The notes below the pieces were generated by a model. It searched no databases, was not told the DNA's origin, and saw only the letters and a program-made list of their open reading frames with translations. Below are positions 1 through 9,029 of a stretch of 64,000 bases of DNA, piece by piece. The stretch is from assembly GCA_009193035.1 (NCBI GenBank), contig SWDT01000048.1, positions 1 through 64,000 of the forward strand. Reading direction: 5' to 3'. Numbering within the stretch: the first letter of the stretch is position 1; each line of letters opens with the position of its first letter. The translations under genes and the position numbers were made by a program. The stretch is from Halicephalobus mephisto (taxonomy: Eukaryota; Nematoda; Chromadorea; Rhabditida; Panagrolaimidae).

Positions 1-51
1 CTGAGTTTCGAAATTTGTATCTTTACGGGTATACTGTACTGAGAATAAAAT

Positions 52-864
52 TTATTTTTTATTATTTTCAACATTGAGCACAATTTCGTATTTTTTTTGT
101 GATTTTTTAAAAATAGAACCAGAAATTAACCTATATTCGTGCCCGTTTTGGAATCTGAAGACCATCGCCTCCAACGGCACTTTTTTGGATTTTATGAAAT
201 CCGTCACGATTTGGAAAATTTCCTTCGTTTCGAGACCCGCAATTTGAAGAAAGAGATATCTGACGTTCTCCAGAAGCCCTAGGGTGAATTCCAGAGTAGC
301 TTCGGTGCTGTTGATGCAGATGGAAGCGAATGTAACATCTGGATGAAAAAACTCCTTCCATTCCATCGGGAAATCGTCCCCGATGGTGACCTTCAAGTAG
401 GGGTACGTCTTGGGGATATTCCGGGGCTTGATGAAATGGAGCCAAGTCTGGACGATGAGGGAATTCACCCTCATGTAAGGAAGGGGTTCTTTGTAGTTAT
501 GTAAATCTAGGACCAGATTCCCGTTCGATGACAGGTAATTTCCGGCTTTTTCGACTATTTTTTCCTTGATACAGACCGGGATTCCGACGCTTCTGGCCTT
601 GAGGTAATAGAGCGACTTGCAACTGTAGCTCAGTCTTCTGGAATCCAGTGGCTTCAGAAGGACGAAAAATCTACTGAGAAAGACTTGGGGAAGCTCCTGA
701 AGCGGAAATGAAGATCCTGTCATGGCTTCGGGGACGGGCCCCTCCGTCGGCCGGTCGTAGGCCTCCTCGGGAGAAACACCCTCCGATTCGTCCGGGAAGG
801 CACGGGCCAGGAATCCAAGCAGATCCTTTGGCTTATCCGACGTGAAGTCATCTTCGTCCGACAT
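52..864 (-). CDS. F-box domain protein, single exon, 270 aa
   Basis: Intronless reading frame from ATG at 864 to TAA at 52. Residues about 53-90 carry an F-box-like segment: a Phe-Pro-Leu-x-x-Leu-Pro start, then two helices with the Cys-Lys-Ser-Leu-Tyr-Tyr ending typical of nematode F-box proteins. The rest, rich in alternating hydrophobic and charged residues, resembles the variable C-terminal half of Caenorhabditis F-box proteins (FTH/FBA type), though I could not assign a specific domain. Such proteins act as substrate receptors of SKP1-cullin ubiquitin ligases; the target is unknown. The ATG follows TTTTTCAG directly, so either trans-splicing or a 5' UTR exon is likely. The first 50 residues are acidic and low in complexity. 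The ORF is intact, with GC content above its surroundings. The domain call is moderately sure; the biological role is not. Confidence 0.72.
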   Translation of the reverse strand: MSDEDDFTSDKPKDLLGFLARAFPDESEGVSPEEAYDRPTEGPVPEAMTGSSFPLQELPQVFLSRFFVLLKPLDSRRLSYSCKSLYYLKARSVGIPVCIKEKIVEKAGNYLSSNGNLVLDLHNYKEPLPYMRVNSLIVQTWLHFIKPRNIPKTYPYLKVTIGDDFPMEWKEFFHPDVTFASICINSTEATLEFTLGLLENVRYLFLQIAGLETKEIFQIVTDFIKSKKVPLEAMVFRFQNGHEYRLISGSIFKKSQKKYEIVLNVENNKK

Positions 865-3183
865 CTGAAAAACGAAAACTACTGTATAAAAAATAAATTT
901 ACCAAAACACGAAAAAAATTATTTTCGAAATTCGTTGCAGGAGTTTGAAAAATTAAAAAACACAAAAATGTCTCGTGCGGAATTTCTGGAATTGATAGAG
1001 AATCATCCTACATGGACTTTTTTAATTTTATAAATTTCAAAAAAATTTTACTTTGAATTAAAATTATTTATTTTTTAGAAAATTATTTAAAAATAAACAA
1101 ATTTAAAAAATCTAAAAATTAAAAAATTTTAAAATTTAATTTTAAATTTTTATAAATTTCACTTTAAAAAATAAAAATAAAAATATAAATTTTTTTGTAA
1201 AAATAAAAATATAAATTTTTTTTATAAAAATTGTAAAATTATTAAGTCAAATGAAAAATTAAAAATATGTTTCGAAACTACTTTTTTTATAAAAGATCTG
1301 TTTTGTTCGATCAGCAAATAAACATCGATTCTCCAAAAAAACAGGAAATTTTTTATTTCTTTGATGTCGGTTACAGCAATTTTAAAACTAGAAGTCCGTG
1401 AAATTTTCTAGAATCTTAGATAATTTATTTAATAATTTTAAAATTACTAAAAATCCGTTAGAAATCTGAAATTTAAAGTTTTGGAAATTCGTGTCGAGAA
1501 AATTTCGTAAAAAATGTTTTTCATTTTTATTTTTCTATCGATTTAGAAATCCGCGAAATTTTCTAAATTTTTTAAATTTAATAAAAAATTTTTGAATATC
1601 TTGAAAATTTTTATTTTTTAAAAATTAAAAATTTTTTATTTTTAAAAATTTAAAACTTTTTAGAATTCGATGAAAATTTGAAATTAATAACTGAAATTTA
1701 AAGTTTTGAAGATTTGTGTCGAGAAAATTTCGTAAAAAATGTTTTTCATTTTTATTTTTTATCAATTTAGAAATCCGGGAAATTTTCTAAATTTTTTAAT
1801 TTTTAAATTTTTTTAGAAATTTGAAATCTAAGATTGTAGAAATTCGTGTTGGGAAAATTTCGCAGCGAAAATTATTACTATTTTTTTAAAAGTAGAATAT
1901 TTTTTGAAAAATCAAAGAATCAATTTTTAAACTGATTCAACATTGTTTAATTGATAGAATCTATATAAACAACATTAACTTTGATTTTGATATTGATCGC
2001 CTGAGACTTCGGTACTAGTTAAATTCAATTTTTGCATGAAAATTTCCAAGTCCAGTTTACTGGAACCTTGCGAGCAAATTGCAGATTTTTTTGACTTTAA
2101 TGTTAACCGATCTGCTGGAATGTTGCGAACAAACTGCGGATTTAATTTCTACATAAATGTAAAAATAAAAACATGGACTAGAATTCTGCGAGCAAACTGC
2201 AGATTTCTTAAATTTTAATATCGATCGATCTGCCAGACTGTTGCGAGCAAGTTGCAAAAATAATTTTGATATCGACCACTATATGGACTTTGAAAAAGGA
2301 CGGTTTTTAGATTTCCAAAATCCTAAACCTACAAAAGCATAAAAAATCGAAAAAAGTCAATTGATTTATTTCGATCAATCAACATTTCTGTTTCGTTTTT
2401 CAAGCAATCACGGAAACCATTCTAAATTGACAAATTAATCATAAAATTTTCCGATTTTTAAAAAATATAAAAATAAATTTCCAAAAATATTGAAAATATT
2501 TCAAAATTTTTTAAAAGTATTTTTTGGAATTAAAAAAAAGTAAAATTAATTTCCAAATATTTTTTTAAAAATTTATTTTTCTAAAAAACTAAAATTAATT
2601 TTAAAAAAATATTTTAAATAAAGTTTTTCTTAAATAAAATTTATTTTAAAAAAATATTAAAAAAAAATATTTTAAATAAAGCTTTTTAAATTTATTTTTA
2701 AAAAGTATTTTAAATAAAGTTTTTTTCAAATAAAATTAATTTTAAAAAAATATTTTAAATAAAGTTTTTCTTAAATAAAATTAATTTTTAAAAAGTATTT
2801 TAAAAAAATATTTTAAATAAAGTTTTTCTTAAATAAAATTAATTTTTAAAAAGTATTTTAAATAAAATATTTTAAATAAAGTTTTTTTTAAAATAAAATT
2901 AATTTTTAAAAAATATTTTAAACAAAGTTTTTTAAATTTACTTTTTTTAACTAAAATTAATTTTAAAAAATAGTGAAAATTATTTTTCAACAATTAAATT
3001 CATGTCCCAAAATCCACGTTTTCCATTTTCATGCACCTGAATGCCTCGATTAGGCTTATCTGTCGATGGTCGTTCCGTGTTTTTCAATCGATTTTTGGAG
3101 GAACAAAAGCCATCGGAAATTTTCGATTATCTACAACCGTTATTTTTCGACGGAAAATATTTCTTTAATTTTCTGTTTTCAGA
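865..3183. repeat. Repeat-rich intergenic region
   Basis: No gene seen. About 1440-1590 and 1670-1800 are two copies of one segment carrying the GTCGAGAAAATTTCGTAAAA motif found across the window. 2005-2290 is a degenerate tandem array of the TTGCGAGCAAACTGCGGATT unit (see 20045-20445). 2450-2960 is a low-complexity array of TTTTAAATAAAG-type units. A splice acceptor at 3182 ends the region. Confidence 0.7.
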
Positions 3184-5093
3184 ATGAATTACTTGGTAGT
3201 CATTACTGTAACTACAATTACCTTACTAATAGGGGAATCCAGCGGATCAGATTTAGTCACAGGATGTTCTTCTCACTGTACTTTGGATTTCGACAAAGAT
3301 CTGTCTTGCTGGAATAAAACTCTGAATTTCCACAACCAGATACTAGTCAGCCAAATGAGGTACTACACCACTATTCAGGTGGGATTTCATATATAAATTT
3401 TAAAATAAAAATAAAAAATAAAAAATATAAATTTTAAAATAAAAATTAAAAATTAAAAATATAAATTTTAAAATAAAAATTAAAAATATAAATTTTAAAA
3501 TAAAAATTAAAAAATATAAATTTTAAAATAAAATTAAAAAATATAAATTTTAAAATAAAAATTAAAAATATAAATTTTAAAATAAAAATTAAAAATAAAA
3601 AAATTAAAATAAAAAATTTAAAACTTTAAAACTTTAAAATAAAAATATAAATATAAAAACTTAAAATAAAAAATTTAAAGCAAAACTTAAAACTTAAATT
3701 TAAAATTTAAAGTTAAATAAAATAAAATTATAATATTCTTATTTAATATTTATATTAATCCTATTTTATACAAAAAATTAGGAAATCCCCGAAGTTGTCT
3801 CGACACGAATTTCTGGAATTGTCCTGAAATAAATAAGAAAGTCGATTTTGATAGTGGTTTACCATTTTTCATATTTCTACTGTTTTTAGGCGAGAATTTA
3901 AAATTTCGAAAATTATATATCGTTTATTGTTAGATTTCTGTGGATCAGTGTGAGGGATATGAGTTTTTTGTTTATCTAAATAGTGATAAGATTGAGCGCA
4001 ATAACAACTATATATTAATTACCTACTCAACACTCGGTTTGTTATATACCGTATGCCTATTGTCCAGCACGCAGGATTTCCCTTCGAGACCTGGCTTGGT
4101 TATACAATGACCAGTTAATTATCGATGTAACAAAGATTAAACATAATAACAACCATATATTAATTAGTCAAGATTTAATCTGTTGTATACCGTATGCCTA
4201 TTGTCCAGCACGCAGGGTTTCCCTTCGAGACCTGGCTTGCTTACACAATGGCCAGTTAACCACCGATATGACACTTATTAGTTATAAAAATTGTACTTTT
4301 AAATTTAAAGTAACTCAGAATGTAAATTTTGAAATTTTAATTTTAGACTCAGAGAGCTATTTGGTCCGTAAAACACGGGAGAAACTTCGAATATAAAACC
4401 GAAGAAGACGCCACTACATCTCGCATGAGATCAATTGCCCCAGGCAATGCCGAAGATGAAGACGGCATTATCGAACCTATGGACTATGAAAAAATAGTTG
4501 GGGTTTTGATGGACAAGGTGCAGGTATGAAATTAAGAATTTCCTTAATTAAAAACTACTTTGACAAATTTGCATATTTTTGTGTAAAATTTTAAACATTT
4601 TTAAATTCCAAGAGTTCTTAGAATACAGTAGTCAGGTTTACAGATTCTGGTTTTGAAGTCAGAGTTAAGGATCTAAGGATTCAGAATCTATGAATCTAAC
4701 TACCGTATTCTAGAGACTTCGGAATTTAAAAATATCTAAAATTTTATAAAATCTGCAAATTTACCTGAAATGATTTCTCGTAAAATTTTATTTTAGCAAA
4801 CCGCGGAGTTCTATTTTACTCATGAAGATGCTCCGATGACCTTTGAACCAATAGAATGTCCTCTTGCTTGTGAACATAATTGGGATCCGTTCTTCTGGAT
4901 GTTCTTAGTCTCCGGCGGATGTAATTTCATCTTGGCAGGTATTTCCATGACCCTAGTTTGGTGTCTGGATAGGAGAGACACTATCCAAGCCAAGTTAGAA
5001 CTCGCGGAATGTGAGATCGTGAAATTCGACCACAAACTGAACGACAGCGGAATAGGGGCTTTGAAAAGGAAATCGGTTCACTCACTACATTAG
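3184..5093 (+). CDS. Putative type I membrane protein, 222 aa, unknown family
   Basis: Three exons: 3184-3378, 4347-4523, 4797-5093, all phase 0, with GT-AG introns. The ATG lies one base after TTCTGTTTTCAG, so this is probably a trans-spliced start. Residues 1-21 form a signal peptide. The predicted extracellular part has several cysteines in its first third (Gly-Cys-Ser-Ser-His-Cys; Ser-Cys-Trp) and an acidic middle. One membrane segment lies at about residues 156-180, followed by a 40-residue basic and acidic cytoplasmic tail. I do not recognise the family; the layout suggests a cell-surface or secretory-pathway protein. Intron 1 holds a duplicated 145-bp unit and intron 2 a foldback repeat, both described separately. 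The splice model is well supported by phase and splice sites; no function is proposed. Confidence 0.75.
3385..3760. repeat. AT low-complexity array in intron 1
   Basis: Repeats of about 30 bp built from TATAAATTTTAAAATAAAAATTAAAAA, within the first intron of the membrane-protein gene. Nearly pure A/T, with no coding potential. Confidence 0.85.
4001..4290. repeat. Two-copy 145-bp direct repeat with GC-richer core
   Basis: Copies start at about 4001 and 4146. Each opens with AACAAC(T/C)ATATATTAATTA and contains a strongly conserved core: CCGTATGCCTATTGTCCAGC, then CGCAGG, TTTCCC, TTCGAGACCTGGCTT and ACAATG-CCAGTTAA. The copies differ by only a few bases over about 75 nt of the core but diverge at the edges. 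The core is far less AT-rich than the surrounding intron. No tRNA cloverleaf or spliced-leader RNA sequence is evident. It could be a mobile-element fragment or a small structured RNA. Confidence 0.6.
4610..4735. repeat. Foldback element in intron 2
   Basis: Imperfect inverted repeat. The left part, AGAGTTCTTAGAATACAGTA followed by GTCAGGTTTACAGATTCTG, pairs with a right part reading CAGAATCTATGAATCTAACT then ACCGTATTCTAGAGAC. It belongs to the GATTCTGAATCTGAAATCAG family also seen at 10281-10552, 18060-18190, 29540-30010 and 31790-31860. Confidence 0.6.
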
Positions 5094-5448
5094 TCGAGAT
5101 AGGAATTCACTTCCAAATCAAATACGGGGTATCAGAAACAAAGTTGATATATGAAAAACGGATTCTAGTCTTCAATCACTTCAGGTTCATATATGGATTC
5201 TAATTGTCAAAGTTCAATAAGAATGGATTTTAAAACGATATCTAAAAATACAAATCTGAAATTAACTCAATATTTCACACATCTATTCAGAAATAAACTA
5301 ACAAATCCATTTTAGCTAGAAATAAAAAATATTGAAAATTACATAAAATATGAAAAATCGAATTTTAACTTTATAGTTACTTAGTTTAGTAGTTTTTATG
5401 TAATTTTTTGATTAATCAAGAAGGGATGTAAGGGTATAGTACGGTAAT

Positions 5449-5974
5449 ATGAAGAAATCAGAAGGGGGATTGGAGAAACCGAAACTTGAATCAGAAAAGT
5501 CGAAAGTGGAAATTTTTGGATTTCTCTGCGACCGAGTTTTCGCGTTGGGAGCCTCCAGAGGTCAACCACAAAGTGACCAAATTCTGTTTACCTAAAAAAT
5601 TTCACAATTTTTTATTTTCCGACTTGAAACAATATTTAATAATCTATCTCAATGAGTTCTGAAATTATTCCACAATATATTAATGAAAAATATAAAACTT
5701 TTTAAACATGGTTAATTCGGGAATTTCTGATTTAAAATTAACTAGGATAAATGAATTACGAATTTATCTTTAATTTAATTTTAAAAATCATCATCGACGC
5801 TGAAACGAGACCTCAGAAACCCACTCAAAAAAATTTTTTAAATTCATAATTACTGTGATTTTCCAACCATCAGACAGAAGCACCACTGTCCAGTTCCTGA
5901 AAACGACCAAATCTGAGATCAACGAAATCTCCAACAAGTACACAAACGAATTAAAGAGCTGCATACTTGGCTGA
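5449..5974 (+). CDS. Small two-exon gene, 70 aa, unknown function
   Basis: Proposed exons are 5449-5560 (112 nt) and 5874-5974 (101 nt), joined in phase 1 by a GT-AG intron with acceptor TTTTCCAACCATCAG. The total is 213 nt including TGA. The product starts with a charged Lys/Glu-rich segment, then has a hydrophobic Phe-Gly-Phe-Leu-Cys motif and an amphipathic C-terminal half rich in Thr, Lys and Asn, as in a short helical adaptor. It lies between the membrane-protein gene (+) and the channel gene (-), about 355 bp after the former's stop. Both exons are less AT-rich than the flanks and open only in this frame. It could instead be a 3' exon set of an unseen gene or a decaying remnant. I recognise no family. 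Confidence 0.45.
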
Positions 5975-6145
5975 ATCTAGTTGTACATAGTGAATTTCAC
6001 CTTCATTTTCATGTAGAATTTTTATTTCTAACAGGAAATCAAAATCACGACCAAATTCATAGAATTGAGTCTACCCTGGTTTTGAATTCGCAAGTTCCGT
6101 TATCAACAATTAACAAAAATCAAAAACTAAACCACATCTCAAAAC

Positions 6146-7577
6146 TTATTTAGCAGTGTTTCTTTCTAATATTAGTTTATCTTCTATCATCAACTGCTCC
6201 AGGCATTTTGTCGTTATTCCAATAGTCGGGACCGTAATGGCAAAGAAGAAAACAATGAACAATAAACATTCTAGTCTGTAGGATATCGTGTTCCAAGATT
6301 CAAAAGCCACATGTTTCCCTTCTTTTTGCAGCTACAATTGAATTAATAAAATTACCTCCTACAAAACGACTACTTACCTCAGTTGATTCGCATCTGAAAA
6401 CTTTTAAAATCCACTTCGGAGGCGGTTTTGAGTTCTTGTGTCCTTGGTAGTTGACCATCAATACCGCTCCAGTTAGAATAGTCGCTAACGATAGAGTTAC
6501 CAAGTCATGCAAAAAGAACCTCAACAAGAGTGGGACTTCCTTCGAAGTGTGAGGGATCTTCTCCCCAACAACAGTCCCGTAGACAGCCACAGCAACTATA
6601 GCTGTAACTCCTAGAGAGAAGCGTTCTTGTCTCTCTGATCTCGTGGAAAATCTGGCAAATAATCCAGCTATCCCGAGAAGACAGATAATATAACAAGGAA
6701 TAACCAGGGAAATGATGTAATAAAGTGGCTTCCTCGCGATCTCGATTGTGAATCGGGCTTCGCTGTGAGTAAGACCTTCAAATTCGTAAACAAGCTCATC
6801 GATGGAAGCTCCCTGAAGAATTACAAAGATAAATAAATATTAATGAAAGCAAAATTTACCCTCAAAGCCCATTCGTCATTCTTTCGATAATGAGCCAAGG
6901 AGGAACGATTTCCGAATCTGATCACCAGCTTTTCTCGAGAATAACCCCAACTAGTTATCTGTAAAAACAGTCACAAAAACCGAAAAGAACGTCCACTTAC
7001 CTCCAAGAAGCATTTTTGCTGATCCAGAGGAAAACTAGCAATGGCAATATCACAGGCAGCTGTGTAAATCGCTGGATAAGACCGTATAATTTTTCCAGTA
7101 TGCAGTACCTTTACCGGAGTCCTCACTGCTGCCACAATGTTCATGAATTCTAAGCTGCAATGACATAATTATTTACTAAAGAAAAATTACCTACGCATTC
7201 AAGACAGTAACGTCACTAATCCAGATTTTATCAGGTGGAATCCAAGTTTGTTCGATTCCGTTGAAATCTTTCGAATCCCATTTCAGAGACTCATCCAGCC
7301 ATTCTTCATAGACAAATACTTGAACTGTGACCCTTTGTTTCTGCTCGTTAACCATGAGAATTTGAACAAGATCAATATCGAGAAACACCTGGACTTGATT
7401 GTCCGGAGGAGCGTGCCTAAATCCCAGACAGATTACTTAATTGTTCAAAAAAACCTACTTTTCATGTTTCCACATCAAATATTGAGTTAACATTTTGGAA
7501 TATCCCTTTGTGAAACTGGTATAATGAGCGAAAACTAGGTTAATCAAAGAAAAGTAAAACAAAAACAGCAAATTCAT
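6146..7577 (-). CDS. Cys-loop ligand-gated ion channel subunit, nAChR-like orphan, 404 aa
   Basis: Six exons: 7577-7459, 7416-7195, 7154-7001, 6958-6860, 6812-6378, 6331-6146, summing to 1215 nt in frame. A signal peptide precedes the extracellular ligand-binding domain (Trp-x-Asp-Glu motif, then Trp-Ile-Pro-Pro-Asp). The Cys-loop is Cys148 to Cys162 with exactly 13 residues between and the Phe-Pro-Leu-Asp core. Four membrane segments follow: M1 about 228-251, M2 263-281, M3 293-318, M4 361-385. Glu-Arg before M2 argues for cation selectivity; the M2-M3 loop Glu-Lys-Ile-Pro is nicotinic-like. There is no vicinal Cys pair in loop C, so it is not a classical alpha subunit. Val sits where most nicotinic subunits have the 9' Leu. 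The M3-M4 loop is short. Family certain; ligand unknown. Confidence 0.9.
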
Positions 7578-7730
7578 CCTTCAATGAGCTATGGACCCGC
7601 TGGCATTCACTCAGTCAAAAAGACAAAAATGAAATTAAGTCTGGCAACTGCATTTACGAGGCAGGACCAATTACCCCTGAATTTATGGGGAAAGGATAAA
7701 AGAAAAAAGTAAGCAACCTTAGGAATTGGA

Positions 7731-8413
7731 CTAGTCCTCAGAAAGTTTCTTTTTTAAAGTAGCGAGCTCGAGTTTGGCTTTTTCCATCTTGATCTCAATG
7801 TACTGTTGCTGGAGAATACAGTACTTCTTGAACTCCTGCATAGTTTCGGCTTGAGTAGTCCAGAAGTAGTTCATCGGTGGGGGTCGTTGTGGAGACGGCA
7901 GAGGGATATCGTGGAAGTCATCAAGTACACTTGAAATCGATTCAGAAATAGGGTCGATGGTATCTCCCTCAAGGATTTCCAGTTCTCCATCATCACTAGA
8001 AACTTCTCGCTGTTCGGAAACACAAATTTGTCCAAGTATTTCATTGACAACGCCAGCGATGGCTTTTCTGTCTTCATCATCGACAAGTTCGAACAATGGA
8101 TCAACGATTCTCTTCACTTTTAAAAATTCATCCTCGAGATCAGTCAAAGGTTTTTTTTCGTTGATTTTTTTCTGAAATGATCCTAAATTTAGGATTCTTG
8201 TAATTAAAGTCTCACCCGGATATTTCTAATGATCCCTGGCCATTTGTCCTTGTAGAGATGATGAACTGTTCTCTCCAAGAAGAATCCTTTACATTGACAA
8301 TCTGAAAGAATTTTCAACCAGACACGAGTACGGGAATCTGCTGTGCGCATTTCCCAAAAATGCCGCTTCATCGACTGCAGAAGAGCCAAATTTTCTTGTG
8401 ACTTTTTGACCAT
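7731..8413 (-). CDS. Myb/SANT-like DNA-binding protein, 212 aa
   Basis: Two exons, 8413-8216 and 8171-7731 (639 nt), phase 0. The N-terminal 75 residues resemble the trihelical Myb/SANT-like domain of Zeste/MSANTD proteins: an initial helix with Leu-Leu-Gln-Ser-Met-Lys, a central Trp-Leu-Lys-Ile-Leu helix, then a recognition-type helix ending Lys-Asp-Lys-Trp-Pro-Gly-Ile-Ile-Arg. The middle is acidic, with a proline-rich patch, and the C-terminus is a Lys/Glu/Leu coiled coil, as in many such transcription factors that oligomerise. The chosen ATG follows a CTTTTCAG acceptor by eight bases; an upstream 5' exon is possible. It would act in the nucleus as a sequence-specific regulator. The domain call rests on pattern alone. 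Confidence 0.65.
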
Positions 8414-9029
8414 TTCCGGAGCTGAAAAGTAAGGAATAGAGAAGTACAGTATAAAAAACAACTTACAACAACAACTAAAAAAATTTAAAATCTGAAAAAT
8501 TACGAAATTCAATAAAAAAAAGAAAAACATGTTCAATTCTGTCGGAATTTCGTCTCGAGACCGAATGTCAGAGGAAGGACATCTTTGGTAATATTTTAGG
8601 TATTTAGTTTCATGTTACTATTGTTCGTTTACTACTTACGTAAATTACTTTTTATCATTATTTCGTGATCACGATATTGAGTACACTGTTTTTGATATAT
8701 CAACTTTTTAGAACATGGGAATTAATTTTCTATAATTAGGAATTTAATTTTTTGTTTTTATCCACTTTTGCGATTGTCTAATCCTCTGCTAATGCAGTTT
8801 TTATAAGTCTAATTCACTCCCCCCAACACATTTCCGTGTTTTGAGCATATCAATTTCTCTCCAACTTCAAAGACTAATTTGAAATCCCCCGTTCTCACTT
8901 TTGTTTCTTTAGGTAATGCGAAACCGATTTTATTTGCTTGTGGGAATCTCAATCTCAAACGCGGCCGCCTTTTGATTCATTCTCTTCCTGAAAGTTTTTT
9001 AAAAATGAATTTTATTTTTGACTCCAATA
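8414..9029. promoter_or_regulatory. Divergent intergenic region
   Basis: About 600 bp between the divergently transcribed Myb/SANT-like gene (-) and a channel gene (+), so it should hold promoters for both. It is AT-rich with one GC-rich patch (GCGGCCGCC at about 8961). No specific binding sites are recognised. Confidence 0.4.

Noticed and set aside
3066..3317. An 83-codon open frame overlapping exon 1 of the membrane-protein gene
   Set aside because: A different frame, with no signal peptide or splice continuation; the real start follows the acceptor at 3182.
7072..7108. A 37-nt intron (GTACTG...TCCAG) in the minus-strand channel gene
   Set aside because: Removing it shifts the frame and destroys the Cys-loop; reading through gives the expected Gly-Lys-Ile-Ile-Arg-Ser-Tyr-Pro-Ala lead-in to the first cysteine.
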